DNA of 64,000 nucleotides from Lachnospiraceae bacterium (GTDB taxonomy: Bacteria; Bacillota; Clostridia; Lachnospirales; Lachnospiraceae), in assembly GCA_910575475.1 (NCBI GenBank), contig CAJTGD010000012.1, positions 62,001-126,000 of the forward strand. The letters run 5' to 3'. Each line of letters starts with the position of its first letter. Position 1 is the first letter of the stretch. Shown here piece by piece: positions 1-8,889 of this stretch. The notes under the pieces were generated by a model. That model was not told the origin of the DNA, did no database searches, and saw only the letters and a program-made list of their open reading frames with translations. The position numbers were made by a program, and so were the translations under genes.

Positions 1-298
1 TGCCGCGCGCGCCCACAGACATCATGGTCGGCGCATAGGCATCCATACGGCCGCTGGTGGTCGGTCCCGCGGAACCGATGACCTGTCCCGGCTTTGCCGG
101 AGTCGGCCCTACATAGTAGATGGTCGCGTCTGTCGGGTCAAACGGGATCTCTTCGCCCTTTGCCAGAGCCTCGCACATCCTCTTGTGGCCCGCGTCACGG
201 GATGTATAGATCGTTCCTGTCACAAGGACGCTGTCGCCTGCGTGCAGTGTCTTTGCAAGTTCCTCTGTCAATGGTAATGTAATCTTTTTTGCTGCCAT
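1..298 (-). CDS. Fumarate hydratase class I, beta subunit (3' part cut by window edge)
   Basis: This is the small (C-terminal type) subunit of the oxygen-sensitive [4Fe-4S] fumarase, which interconverts malate and fumarate in the cytoplasm. About 99 N-terminal residues are visible (MAAKKITLPLTEEL...), including the conserved stretches TGTIYTSRDAGHKR, YYVGPTPAKPG and GSAGPTTSGRMD that are typical of the beta domain. The rest lies beyond base 1. The ATG at 296-298 is preceded by GGAGGTGAT inside the end of the alpha-subunit gene, with one base between the two genes, so the subunits are translationally coupled. It is the last visible gene of the Hdr-Flx-fumarate reductase operon. L(+)-tartrate dehydratase is a related alternative; the neighbours favour fumarase. 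Confidence 0.9.
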   Translation of the reverse strand, partial: MAAKKITLPLTEELAKTLHAGDSVLVTGTIYTSRDAGHKRMCEALAKGEEIPFDPTDATIYYVGPTPAKPGQVIGSAGPTTSGRMDAYAPTMMSVGARG

Positions 299-299
299 C

Positions 300-1142
300 T
301 TAGATCACCTCCGATTTATGGCGTGTTACATGACAGTTGATATTCACTGCGCATGGCATGCCTGCAATATGGGTTGGCAGTGTCTCAATATTCAGTCCGA
401 TGGCTGTGGTCTTTCCTCCGAAGCCCTGAGGTCCGATCCCCAGCTTGTTGATCTTCTCCAGCATCTCCTTTTCCAGGTCTGCATAGAACGGATCCGGATT
501 GGAGGAGTCGATGGGACGCATCAATGCCTTCTTCGCAAGAAGGGCCGCCTTGTCAAAGGTTCCGCCGATTCCTACGCCGACTACCATCGGCGGGCAGGGA
601 TTCGGTCCTGCGGTCTCTACAACCTCCAGGATGAAGTCCTTGATCCCCTGCAGGCCATGAGACGGCTTGAACATGCGGATCTGGCTCATATTCTCACTTC
701 CGAAACCCTTCGGTCCGACCGTGATCTTGATCTGCTCACCCGGAACGATCTCTGTGTAGAGCATTGCAGGTGTATTGTCGCCTGTATTTCCGCGGCGCAC
801 CGGATCCTTTACAACGGATTTCCTGAGATACCCCTTGTCATAGCCGCGGCGCACACCCTCGTCAACCGCTTCTGCAAGGCTGCCGCCTGTCAGATGCACA
901 TCCTGTCCGATCTCTAAAAATACGCATGCCATGCCGGTATCCTGACAGATCGGCACGCACTCGCTGTCCGCGATCTCGAAGTTCTCGATGATATTGTCCA
1001 GAACGCCCTTTGCGATCTCCCCGTCCTCACAGGCACGGCAGTCCTTGATCGCACATTTCACATCTTCCGGAAGATGCTCATTTGCTTCGATGCAAAGCTT
1101 TTCTACGATGTCCGTAATCTTGCTTACTTCTATCTCTCGCAT
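300..1142 (-). CDS. Fumarate hydratase class I, alpha subunit
   Basis: This 280-residue protein is the [4Fe-4S]-carrying subunit of two-subunit fumarase. The likely cluster ligands are C66 (ICQDTG), C183 (NPCPP) and C270 (NCHVTRH), spaced as in the class I family. RRGNTGDNTP and the glycine-rich GVGIGGT segment are also typical. The start is supported by AAGGAG about nine bases upstream. In this operon it would dehydrate malate from the upstream malate dehydrogenase to fumarate for the adjacent fumarate reductase. About 150 bases separate it from the flavoprotein gene, and that gap holds a structured repeat. Confidence 0.93.
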   Translation of the reverse strand: MREIEVSKITDIVEKLCIEANEHLPEDVKCAIKDCRACEDGEIAKGVLDNIIENFEIADSECVPICQDTGMACVFLEIGQDVHLTGGSLAEAVDEGVRRGYDKGYLRKSVVKDPVRRGNTGDNTPAMLYTEIVPGEQIKITVGPKGFGSENMSQIRMFKPSHGLQGIKDFILEVVETAGPNPCPPMVVGVGIGGTFDKAALLAKKALMRPIDSSNPDPFYADLEKEMLEKINKLGIGPQGFGGKTTAIGLNIETLPTHIAGMPCAVNINCHVTRHKSEVI

Positions 1143-1178
1143 AACTTAATCTCCTTCTTTATATTCACGGCAGGGCTG

Positions 1179-1285
1179 TCGGGAACTGATTTTTCTCACT
1201 CGAAATATTGCCACCTGTACGGTTGGATACTCTAAAGAGCCTCCAACCGACTCATCCCTTCCCGACACCCCCGTTCCCAATACTG
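1179..1285. repeat. Structured intergenic repeat with the CCACCTGTACGGTTG core
   Basis: The gap between the fumarate reductase flavoprotein and fumarase alpha genes contains CCACCTGTACGGTTGGAT at about 1211-1228. It is followed by a stem-loop (GGTTGGA...CTCT-AA-AGAG...TCCAACC, about 1221-1247), and the whole is flanked by outer arms GTCGGGAA (about 1179) and TTCCCGAC (about 1259). The same core occurs twice more around 46368-46577. It may be a REP- or MITE-like element that also acts as an intercistronic mRNA structure. Confidence 0.6.
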
Positions 1286-1292
1286 CTATCGA

Positions 1293-2903
1293 TTATCTCT
1301 CATGGCGCGCATACTTCGGAAGAAGCTTCGGTGATACCTCTCCTGTCGCTGCAGAAGCGCCCTTTAACTCCTCGTCATAGCTTGCCACATGGTCAAGATT
1401 CATAGCGCCAAGTTCGACTTCTTTTGCCTTTGCCGCTGCTTTCTTACCTGCGTTCCGGCCGAATACGATGACATCAAGAAGGGAATTGCCCATCAGTCTG
1501 TTTGTTCCGTGGATTCCGCCTGCTGCCTCTCCTGCTGCCAGAAGATTCGGAATGTTCTTTGCGAAGCCTTCTCCGTCGATCTCAAGGCCGCCGTTCTGAT
1601 AATGCAGTGTCGGATAGATCAGGATCGGAACTTTTCTCATATCGATTCCATATTTCATATACATACGGAACATTGCAGGGATTCTCTTTTCGATCGTTCC
1701 CTCTCCTCCGAGAATCTCGATCATCGGTGTATCAAGCCATACGCCGTGCTCTCCGTCTGGCGTCTCTACACCGCGGCCTTCCCTGCATTCCCGGATTACG
1801 CCTGAAGCATTGACGTCGCGGGTCTCCAGAGGATGAATATAAGCTTCCCCATTTGCATTGACAAGCTGCGCGCCAACAGAACGAACCTTCTCTGTCACAA
1901 GAGCGCCCAGGATCTGCACCGGATACGCAACGCCTGTGGGATGGTACTGGATGGAATCCTGGTACAGAAGCGGTACTCCTGCCCGGTATCCCAGTACAAG
2001 CCCGTCTGCCGTTGCCCCGTAGTGATTGGATGTGGGGAATCCCTGGTAATGCATTCTTCCCGCGCCGCCTGTTGCGATCACAACCGTCTTTGCTCTGGCA
2101 ACAGAATAATCTCCTGTCTCCATATTGAGAAGGATCGCGCCTGCAGCCTGGCCTTTCTCATCTTTGATGATCTCTACCGCAGAAGTAAATTCTACCACCG
2201 GAATCTGAAGGTTCAATACCTCGTCGCGGAGTGTACGCATGATCTCTGCTCCGGAGTAGTCCTTACATGCATGCATTCTCTTTCTGGATGTACCGCCGCC
2301 GTGGGTCGTTACCATCCGTCCGTCTGCGTCCTTGTCAAACATAACGCCCAGTTCGTTCAGCCATTTGATCGCGTCAGGCGCTTCCATTACGAGACGTTTT
2401 ACCAGCTCCGGCTTTGCAGCGAAGTGTCCGCCGCCGAATGCGTCCAGATAATGCTGGACCGGAGAATCATTTTCCTTATCCGCCGCCTGGATACCGCCTT
2501 CCGCCATCATCGTATTCGCGTCGCCGATACGGAGCTTTGTCACGATCATCACGTTTGCGCCTGCGTTGTGCGCTTCGATGGCGCAGGAGGAACCTGCTCC
2601 GCCGCCGCCGATCACAAGTACGTCTACGTCATAATCTACCTTCGTGATGTCAACCTTCTCCTGCACAAGGCGGCTTGTGGAGTGAAGCATTTCAGCCAGC
2701 TCAAGGGGTGCTTTTTGTCCTTTGTTCGGGCCTACTTTAATCTCTGCAAATGCATCTGGATTATAATCCGGATGGAATTCCTTCAGGAGAGCATCTTTTT
2801 CGTCGGCAGTCAGACGTCTCGGTTCTGTAGACATACGCTCTGCCCTTGTAGCCTCTACCTTTTTGATGGATTCCATCATATTTTCTGGATATGGTGTATA
2901 CAT
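1293..2903 (-). CDS. Fumarate reductase / succinate dehydrogenase-type flavoprotein (TfrA-like)
   Basis: This FAD protein of about 536 residues is predicted to reduce fumarate to succinate. An N-terminal extension of about 90 residues precedes the FAD-binding GGGGAG near residue 100. Motifs matching the fumarate site of the family are HPTG, the H in LHYQNGG, and the R in GTNRLMGNSLLD. Where FrdA has a histidine carrying covalent FAD (HTVAAEGG), this protein has NTMMAEGG, so FAD is probably non-covalent, as in L-aspartate oxidase and thiol:fumarate reductase. I chose the ATG at 2901-2903 (MYTPYPEN) because AGGGGAGGG lies six bases upstream; a longer frame to 2927 would overlap the preceding gene. 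No membrane anchor subunit is nearby, so it is probably soluble. Confidence 0.88.
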   Translation of the reverse strand: MYTPYPENMMESIKKVEATRAERMSTEPRRLTADEKDALLKEFHPDYNPDAFAEIKVGPNKGQKAPLELAEMLHSTSRLVQEKVDITKVDYDVDVLVIGGGGAGSSCAIEAHNAGANVMIVTKLRIGDANTMMAEGGIQAADKENDSPVQHYLDAFGGGHFAAKPELVKRLVMEAPDAIKWLNELGVMFDKDADGRMVTTHGGGTSRKRMHACKDYSGAEIMRTLRDEVLNLQIPVVEFTSAVEIIKDEKGQAAGAILLNMETGDYSVARAKTVVIATGGAGRMHYQGFPTSNHYGATADGLVLGYRAGVPLLYQDSIQYHPTGVAYPVQILGALVTEKVRSVGAQLVNANGEAYIHPLETRDVNASGVIRECREGRGVETPDGEHGVWLDTPMIEILGGEGTIEKRIPAMFRMYMKYGIDMRKVPILIYPTLHYQNGGLEIDGEGFAKNIPNLLAAGEAAGGIHGTNRLMGNSLLDVIVFGRNAGKKAAAKAKEVELGAMNLDHVASYDEELKGASAATGEVSPKLLPKYARHER

Positions 2904-2916
2904 ATTCGACCCTCCC

Positions 2917-3600
2917 CTATTTCTCAATCTCTCTTGTGTTGTAAAGTTCCTGCATCTCTGTGATCGGCTTCTGCATGATCTGCTCGATCAGGCTGTCGTA
3001 CTCGCCCCGGTTCACCTCGTCCACACGGTTTTTGAGATGCTCGGTCTCAGGCGCGATGTATTTGCCGGTGAGACGTCTTGCTAAGAGTCCAACCATCGGA
3101 TGGGAGATTCCCGCCGGACATCTTACGGAACAGCATCCGCAGCTTACACAGTCAAAGGACTCTTCCGCACATTTCTCAAATTCGCCCCGCTGTGCGTATG
3201 CGATATACTGCATAACATTCAGATCCTGGGTACATGCCTTCGTACATGCGTTGCATCCGATACAGCTGTAGATCTCCGGATACAGCTCCATCATGATCTG
3301 CTGGGTCGGCTTGATCTCTTCAATATCATAGGTCCTTTTATCTGTCGGGAAGAAGGGGATGCTTGCCACATACATTCCTTCTTCTACCTGTGTCTGGCAG
3401 GCAAGGCAGGTCTTTAATTCATTTTTTCCCTTGATCCTGTAGATCGTCGCACATGCTCCGCAGAAACCATGACGGCAGCCGCATCCTCTTCCAAGTGTAT
3501 ATCCGGCATATTCCATCGCGGTCATGATCGTAAGTTCTGCAGGTACGCTGTATTTTTTACCGAAAAAATATACATTTACCATCTTTTCCATGTTATTCAT
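2917..3600 (-). CDS. Fumarate reductase iron-sulfur subunit (SdhB/TfrB N-terminal type)
   Basis: This 227-residue electron-transfer protein is the partner of the flavoprotein. An N-terminal [2Fe-2S] ferredoxin domain is shown by GCGCRHGFCGAC (residues 39-50) and TCLAC (64-68). Two [4Fe-4S] motifs follow at C113/C116/C119/C123 and C151/C154/C157/C161. Ordinary SdhB/FrdB carries one [3Fe-4S] and one [4Fe-4S], so this is closer to a ferredoxin-type wire. Methanogen TfrB continues into HdrC- and HdrB-like modules; this protein stops short, and separate HdrC and HdrB genes sit upstream in the operon. The first ATG is close to AAAGGA (two bases); the ATG at residue 4 is an alternative start. Confidence 0.85.
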   Translation of the reverse strand: MNNMEKMVNVYFFGKKYSVPAELTIMTAMEYAGYTLGRGCGCRHGFCGACATIYRIKGKNELKTCLACQTQVEEGMYVASIPFFPTDKRTYDIEEIKPTQQIMMELYPEIYSCIGCNACTKACTQDLNVMQYIAYAQRGEFEKCAEESFDCVSCGCCSVRCPAGISHPMVGLLARRLTGKYIAPETEHLKNRVDEVNRGEYDSLIEQIMQKPITEMQELYNTREIEK

Positions 3601-3611
3601 GTCCTTTCACT

Positions 3612-4466
3612 TTAATACTCGTTTGGCAGTTCATCAATCTCATCATACCGGAATACCGGGCCGTCCTTGCACACATATTTGGAGCCGATGTTGCAGCGTC
3701 CGCACTTTCCGACTCCGCACTTCATCCGAAGCTCCAGTGTCGTGTAGACCTGCTCTGTGGTAAATCCAAGCTCCTTTAAGCCTGCAAGCACAAACTTGAT
3801 CATGATCGGAGGCCCGCACACAAGCGCAGTCTTGTCCGTATCAAATCCAAGCTCCTTCACATAATTGGGAACAAATCCAACATGGCCGTCCCAGCCTTCC
3901 TGCTCACGGTCGATGGTCAGGTATACATTCACGCCCTCTGCCTTCATCCAGACCTCCTGGATCTCCTTGAGCTGAACCAGATCCTCTGCAGAACGGGAAC
4001 CATAGACAATATCTACCGTACCGTAATTCGCGCGGTTATCCAGCACATAATTGATCACGGAACGAAGCGGCGCAAGGCCGATACCGCCTGCGATAAACAG
4101 AAGGTTTTTGCCTTTCAGCTCCGTCTCCACCGGGAAAGAATTGCCGTAGGGTCCGCGGACCGTGATCTCATCGCCCACCTCCAGGCTGTGGAGATAATCT
4201 GTCAGGATCCCGCATTTCTTAATGCTGAACTCCTGATATTCTTTATTCGTAGGCGAAGAAGTAATGGAAAACATACCCTCGCTGATTCCCGGCGCACAGA
4301 CCATGGCGCACTGTCCCGGCATATGCTCAAAGAGCTTGCCGCCCTCCGGCGCGTTGACGCGGAATGTCTTGACGTCCGGCGTCTCTTCCCGGATATCCGT
4401 GATCACGCCTACCTGGGGGATCAGAGTATCTAATGTATAATTCTTATGACATGTACATTCACCCAT
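3612..4466 (-). CDS. flxA: FlxA-like NAD(P)H-oxidising FAD / [2Fe-2S] subunit
   Basis: This 284-residue protein of the ferredoxin-NADP reductase superfamily (FlxA, AsrB, hydrogenase gamma) is predicted to take a hydride from NADH and pass electrons to HdrA. FAD-domain residues FSITSSP lie at 66-72, the nucleotide-binding GGIGLAPLRS at 127-136 and CGPPIM at 218-223. A C-terminal [2Fe-2S] site uses C250, C255, C258 and C266. The start overlaps the stop of the upstream gene by one base, with GGGAGGTGA upstream. AsrB of anaerobic sulfite reductase is the nearest alternative name, but no sirohaem subunit (AsrC) is present and the hdr neighbours fit Flx. Confidence 0.85.
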   Translation of the reverse strand: MGECTCHKNYTLDTLIPQVGVITDIREETPDVKTFRVNAPEGGKLFEHMPGQCAMVCAPGISEGMFSITSSPTNKEYQEFSIKKCGILTDYLHSLEVGDEITVRGPYGNSFPVETELKGKNLLFIAGGIGLAPLRSVINYVLDNRANYGTVDIVYGSRSAEDLVQLKEIQEVWMKAEGVNVYLTIDREQEGWDGHVGFVPNYVKELGFDTDKTALVCGPPIMIKFVLAGLKELGFTTEQVYTTLELRMKCGVGKCGRCNIGSKYVCKDGPVFRYDEIDELPNEY

Positions 4467-5497
4467 TATTTTTCACCTCCCTGATTCTGAAATGCTTTTA
4501 CGACCTTCACGATATTCAGGGCGGACGGACATTTTTCCACACAGCGTCCGCAGCCTACGCAGGAGTACATCCCGTCATTGTTGGCCGGATAGTACACCAG
4601 CTTGTGCATAAATCTCTGGCGGAACCGCTGCATCTGGCTGGTACGGTTGTTGCCGTGAGCCATCATCGTAAAGTCTGAATACATACAGGAATCCCAGCAT
4701 CTGTAACGGGAAACGCTGTTTCCTGCGGTATAATCCTTGATATCATAGCACTGGCAGGTGGGGCACACAAAGGTACAGGTGCCGCATGCCAGACATGGCT
4801 TGTATAATTCTTCCCAGATCGGGGAGTCAAATTTTTCCGTAAGGGCATCCCCGTTCCATCCTTCTAAGGAAAGGTTCATATAGGGCAGCTTTTCCACGAT
4901 CCCGCGGATGGCTTCCTTTTCCGCTTCTACGGCCGCTTCATCCGCGTCTGAGAGCAGTTCCTTCACTGCGGCTGTCAGCGTCTCTCCCTTTTCGGTCAGC
5001 GCTTTCCAGTAAAGGTCCTCTCCCACCATCCAGACAGCGACGTCTGATGCCGGCTGTGCCGCGTCTACGCCGAATACCTTGCAGAAGCAGGTTTCCTCCG
5101 GCTCATGGCAGGCCATGGCCACGACCGTTCCGTGGTCTCTTCTGGCCGCGTAGAAGGTATCGATGGGATCTGCGAGAAATACATTGTCCAGTACCTCCAG
5201 GCCCTTGACGTCGCATGCCTTCATGCCGAACACGACAAAGTCCTGCTCCTTCAATGTCTCCGGCTCTACAGACATCTTCTTACCTTCTTTTTTGACCGTG
5301 TAAAGCCCCTCGCTCTGCGGGAAAAATGCGTCCTTTGCTGATTTCACGGTTTTCAGCGTATCCAGATCCACCTCCGCATCCTCAGTCCATGCGGCAAAAT
5401 TGGTCTGTCCGGCTGTCTTTACCGGAAGATACAGTTCCCGGTTTTCCGCGATTAAATGGAATAATGCGGAAAGATCTTTTTTTGCTATCTTATACAT
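4466..5497 (-). CDS. flxB: FlxB-like 4Fe-4S dicluster protein (AsrA/hydrogenase beta type)
   Basis: This 343-residue electron carrier has an N-terminal AsrA-like region (FGMKACDVKGLEVLDNVF near 90-107) and two C-terminal [4Fe-4S] motifs, C235/C238/C241/C245 and C313/C316/C319/C323. It is predicted to relay electrons between FlxA and the Hdr core. GAGGGG lies seven bases before the ATG, and it starts three bases after flxC stops. Gene order and paired clusters match the Flx module described in sulfate reducers. The exact electron route is inference. Confidence 0.78.
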   Translation of the reverse strand: MYKIAKKDLSALFHLIAENRELYLPVKTAGQTNFAAWTEDAEVDLDTLKTVKSAKDAFFPQSEGLYTVKKEGKKMSVEPETLKEQDFVVFGMKACDVKGLEVLDNVFLADPIDTFYAARRDHGTVVAMACHEPEETCFCKVFGVDAAQPASDVAVWMVGEDLYWKALTEKGETLTAAVKELLSDADEAAVEAEKEAIRGIVEKLPYMNLSLEGWNGDALTEKFDSPIWEELYKPCLACGTCTFVCPTCQCYDIKDYTAGNSVSRYRCWDSCMYSDFTMMAHGNNRTSQMQRFRQRFMHKLVYYPANNDGMYSCVGCGRCVEKCPSALNIVKVVKAFQNQGGEK

Positions 5498-5500
5498 ACA

Positions 5501-6475
5501 TTATCCCCTCTTTCCTACAATACTTGGTTCCGCGTCTCCAAACGTGTAGTTGGTGAGCGGTGCTTTTGAATCGGTATCTTCCCCTGCCTGATATTCGCCG
5601 TACAGCTCGTCAATATCCTTGATAAACTTACGGTTGAACAGGTGGAGCGGGATTCCCTGCGGACATACGCGGCTGCATTCTCCGCAGTCTGTACATCTTC
5701 CTGCCACATGGAACGCGCGGATGATATGGAACATCTTTTCCTCAAAGGTATCCGCATTGGCTTTCTGGGAGCTGTCAAACTTGTTGCTGTCGAATACGCA
5801 CTTGCGGCAGCTGCAGGCCGGACATGCATTTCTGCAGGCATTGCAGCGGATACATTTGCTCAATTCACTCTGGAAGAACGCAAACTTCTCCTCCGGGCTC
5901 ATGGCCTCGATCCTTGCCACCTCGTCAAAACGCTCTCCGTCCTTGGTCTCCTTGGACTCTCCGATCAGTTCATCGTAGACCATGTGATCCTTGCCCTTGC
6001 AGACATGGCATCTTTCCAGCATGGCATCTGCGTAGGCGCAGGTCTTTTCCCCGTAGATGGTCTGGATCTTAAGGGTCTCTGCATCATCGGTGAGCTCTGC
6101 GCCTTCGATACTCTCAATCCCCTTGATCCCCTGCTTTTTGATCCGTTCGATATCCAGTTTTCCTTTGCATCCCACACCTACGATATAGGCTTTTTCCCTG
6201 TCTACGCGGTGTTCCTTCAAAAGCTGGTTGAAGCTGTATGTATCACAAGGCTTCAGACAGACAAGGGTCTTTCCTTCCAGCTTGGATGCCTCGATCATAT
6301 ATTTACTCAGGTTGGCTCCGCAGAATCCGTTATACACGAAATCCTCCAGAGCTTCCGCTGTCTCAAAGTAAGCCGGCTCCGGGTTATAAGGCAAGTCTCC
6401 GGCCTTCCAGCCGAGAACCCGTGCCACAGTCCCATCTGCCAGCAGTTCTTTTGCACGGTTTACTAATTCTTGCAT
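5501..6475 (-). CDS. flxC: FlxC-like 4Fe-4S protein (FrhB/FdhB-like)
   Basis: This 324-residue protein has an N-terminal domain like the coenzyme F420-hydrogenase/formate dehydrogenase beta family (VCLKPCDTYSF near 72-82, VGCKGKLD near 102-108, ERCHVCKG near 155-161). Two C-terminal [4Fe-4S] motifs are C208/C211/C214/C218, with further cysteines at 221-226, and C261/C264/C267/C271. It probably forms part of the Flx electron wire or the ferredoxin-interacting end of the bifurcating complex. GGGGG lies seven bases upstream of the ATG, and it overlaps flxD by 13 bases. Its role is inferred from family and context. Confidence 0.78.
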   Translation of the reverse strand: MQELVNRAKELLADGTVARVLGWKAGDLPYNPEPAYFETAEALEDFVYNGFCGANLSKYMIEASKLEGKTLVCLKPCDTYSFNQLLKEHRVDREKAYIVGVGCKGKLDIERIKKQGIKGIESIEGAELTDDAETLKIQTIYGEKTCAYADAMLERCHVCKGKDHMVYDELIGESKETKDGERFDEVARIEAMSPEEKFAFFQSELSKCIRCNACRNACPACSCRKCVFDSNKFDSSQKANADTFEEKMFHIIRAFHVAGRCTDCGECSRVCPQGIPLHLFNRKFIKDIDELYGEYQAGEDTDSKAPLTNYTFGDAEPSIVGKRG

Positions 6476-6903
6476 CTTAGATCCCCCAATCTTACGTTTT
6501 CGCCAAGAGAATAGATCTTCTCTACAAAGCTGTTCATTGTCTCAGAGAACTTCACACCCTCCGCTGCAGATACCCACTCTACGCGTGTACGGCCGTTTTC
6601 CACACCGATGTAATCCAGCATGGAGAACAGCAATGTCATACGTCTTCTTGCATAGTAATTGCCGGTGCTGTAATGGCAGTCTCCCGGGTGGCATCCGCAC
6701 ATGATCACGCCGTCCGCGCCTTTCTCAAATGCCCTTAAGATGAACATCGGATTCACACGGCAGGAACAGGGAACGCGGATGATCTTTACGTCGGCAGGAT
6801 AGGACAGACGGCTGCTTCCTGCCAGGTCAGCTCCTGCATAACTGCACCAGTTACAGCAGAACGCTACAATTTTCGGTTTGAATTCTTTCTTTTCTAACGA
6901 CAT
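6463..6903 (-). CDS. flxD: FlxD / MvhD-family iron-sulfur linker subunit
   Basis: This 146-residue [2Fe-2S] protein is of the MvhD (hydrogenase delta) family, which docks electron-input modules onto HdrA. Cysteines C16/C17/C20 (FCCNWC), C46/C48 (PCSC) and C69/C71/C76 (CGCHPGDC) match the family pattern. It overlaps hdrA by 10 bases upstream and flxC by 13 downstream, showing tight co-translation. MvhD is about 140 residues, so the length is normal. No hydrogenase genes are nearby, so the partner is the NADH-oxidising Flx set rather than a hydrogenase. Confidence 0.87.
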   Translation of the reverse strand: MSLEKKEFKPKIVAFCCNWCSYAGADLAGSSRLSYPADVKIIRVPCSCRVNPMFILRAFEKGADGVIMCGCHPGDCHYSTGNYYARRRMTLLFSMLDYIGVENGRTRVEWVSAAEGVKFSETMNSFVEKIYSLGENVRLGDLRCKN

Positions 6904-8882
6904 ATTGCATCCACCTCCGCTATGATCTGTCTATTCGAGAATCCCTGCAGATCCATGGCTCCGGACGGACAGGCAACGGTACATGCGCCGCAGCCCTGGC
7001 AGAGCGCGTTGTTCACGACTGCTACCCGGCGTGTCTCGCGGATTCCATGGTCATTGACTTCTTTATCCTCATAGGTGATCGCACCATACGGACATACATT
7101 CTCACAGGTGGAACATCCGTTGCACAGCAGGATATCCGACTGCGCGGTGCATGGGTTGGTCAGCAGCTTATCCTTCGCCAGCAGCCCGATCGCCTTCACC
7201 GCCGCAGCGCCTGCCTGGGCAACCGTCTCCGGAATATCCTTCGGTCCCTGGCATACGCCGGACAGGAAGATACCCGCTGTGGGAGATTCTACCGGACGCA
7301 GCTTTGCGTGCGCTTCAGTCAGGAAGTTATTGGTGTCAATACTTGCGGTCAGCATGGTCGCGATCTTGCGCACATCCGGATTCGGCTCGATGGCTGTCGC
7401 CAAGACCACCATATCCGCCTCTTTCAAAATCTGCCGGTTGTCCAAAAGGTCTGAGCCCTGAACAAGAAGCTTTCCGTCGGGCTGGGGAATGACCTTTCCG
7501 ACCTGTCCCTTGATATAATTCACTCCATACTGTTCCACCGCTCTTCTGTAGAACTCGTCAAAGTTCTTGCCCGGTGTACGGACGTCAATATAGAACACGG
7601 TCACGTTCACATCCGGATATTTGTCACGGATCAGCATGGCGTGCTTCGCGGTGTACATACAGCAGATCTTGGAGCAGTACGGTTTTCCTCTGTCGTCGGA
7701 GCAGCGGCTTCCCACGCACTGGATAAATACGATCTCCTTGGGCGCTTTTCCGTCGGAGAGACGCTCCAAGTGTCCGTGAGTCGGTCCTGCCGCGTTCATC
7801 ACACGCTCCAGTTCCAGGGATGTGATGACGTCCTTGCTCTGGCTGTACGCGTACTCGTCATATTTGTCCAGGTTGATGGTGTCAAATCCGGTCGCAACCA
7901 CGATCGCGCCGTACTTCTCTGTTATGATCTCATCCTTCTGCTCATAATCGATGGCTCCTGCCTGGCAGACCTTGGAGCAGAGTCCGCACTTGCCGGTCTT
8001 GAACTTGATGCAGGCCTCGCGGTCGATCACCGGAACATTCGGGATGGCCTGCGCAAACGGGGTATAGATCGCGCTTCTGGTATTCAGCCCCCGGTTAAAT
8101 TCACTGGGCGCCTTCTTGGACGGGCATTTCTCCTGGCATACGCCGCAGCCCGTACATTTGTCCATATCCACGCTTCTTGCCTTCTTGCGGATATCTACCG
8201 TAAAGTCGCCTACAAACCCGCTGACCTTCTCTACCTCACTGTATGTATAGATCTTGATCTTGTCGTGGGCCGATGCTTCCACCATCTTCGGTGTCAGGAT
8301 ACATGCGGAGCAGTCCAGTGTGGGGAATGTCTTGTCCAGCTGTGACATCCTTCCGCCGATACTGGGCGTCTTCTCCACGATATCCACTTCATAGCCTGCG
8401 TCCGCGATATCCAGAGCGGTCTGGATTCCCGCGATACCGCCGCCGATGACGAGAGCTCTCTTGGTCACACGGCTTTCCCCTGCCTGGAGCGGCGCGTTTA
8501 AGTTCACCTTCGCAACCGCCGCACGCATCAGGATGACTGCCTTCTTCGTCCCTTCCTCCATATCCTTGTGGATCCAGGAACAATGCTCACGGATGTTGGC
8601 GATCTCTACCATATATGGATTCAATCCGGCACGCTCTGCTGCCTTTCTGAATGTGGTCTCATGCATACGCGGGGAACAGGAACATACGACGACTCCTGTC
8701 AGTCCCTTCTCATGGATGGCCGCCGCGATCTTTGCCTGTCCTGCCTCGGAACACATATACTGGTAGTCTTCGGCATGGACAACGCCCGGCTCCATCTGTG
8801 CCATCTCTACGACTTTTTTTACATCCACCGTTGCGGCGATATTGCTTCCGCAATGGCAGACAAATACTCCGATCCTCTGCAC
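6894..8882 (-). CDS. hdrA: HdrA, FAD/iron-sulfur flavin-bifurcating subunit
   Basis: This 662-residue homologue of heterodisulfide reductase subunit A is the flavoprotein that bifurcates electrons in Hdr complexes. It has an N-terminal CHCGSN region, a thioredoxin-reductase-like FAD site GGGIAG (147-152), CSACILTPKM near 191-200, and an inserted ferredoxin motif C243/C246/C249/C253. A further cysteine group lies at 291-306, and two C-terminal [4Fe-4S] motifs are CNGCSTCENVC and CQGCGACTVAC. The length is typical for free-standing HdrA. In this operon it would split NADH electrons between ferredoxin (low potential) and HdrBC or fumarate reductase (high potential). That function is inferred from the family. 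Confidence 0.9.
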   Translation of the reverse strand: MQRIGVFVCHCGSNIAATVDVKKVVEMAQMEPGVVHAEDYQYMCSEAGQAKIAAAIHEKGLTGVVVCSCSPRMHETTFRKAAERAGLNPYMVEIANIREHCSWIHKDMEEGTKKAVILMRAAVAKVNLNAPLQAGESRVTKRALVIGGGIAGIQTALDIADAGYEVDIVEKTPSIGGRMSQLDKTFPTLDCSACILTPKMVEASAHDKIKIYTYSEVEKVSGFVGDFTVDIRKKARSVDMDKCTGCGVCQEKCPSKKAPSEFNRGLNTRSAIYTPFAQAIPNVPVIDREACIKFKTGKCGLCSKVCQAGAIDYEQKDEIITEKYGAIVVATGFDTINLDKYDEYAYSQSKDVITSLELERVMNAAGPTHGHLERLSDGKAPKEIVFIQCVGSRCSDDRGKPYCSKICCMYTAKHAMLIRDKYPDVNVTVFYIDVRTPGKNFDEFYRRAVEQYGVNYIKGQVGKVIPQPDGKLLVQGSDLLDNRQILKEADMVVLATAIEPNPDVRKIATMLTASIDTNNFLTEAHAKLRPVESPTAGIFLSGVCQGPKDIPETVAQAGAAAVKAIGLLAKDKLLTNPCTAQSDILLCNGCSTCENVCPYGAITYEDKEVNDHGIRETRRVAVVNNALCQGCGACTVACPSGAMDLQGFSNRQIIAEVDAICR

Positions 8883-8889
8883 TTAAACC

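Noticed and set aside
3612-5497. Anaerobic sulfite reductase subunits A and B
   Set aside because: AsrA/AsrB-like proteins are shared by Flx and hydrogenase systems; no sirohaem AsrC is present and the hdr genes adjoin.
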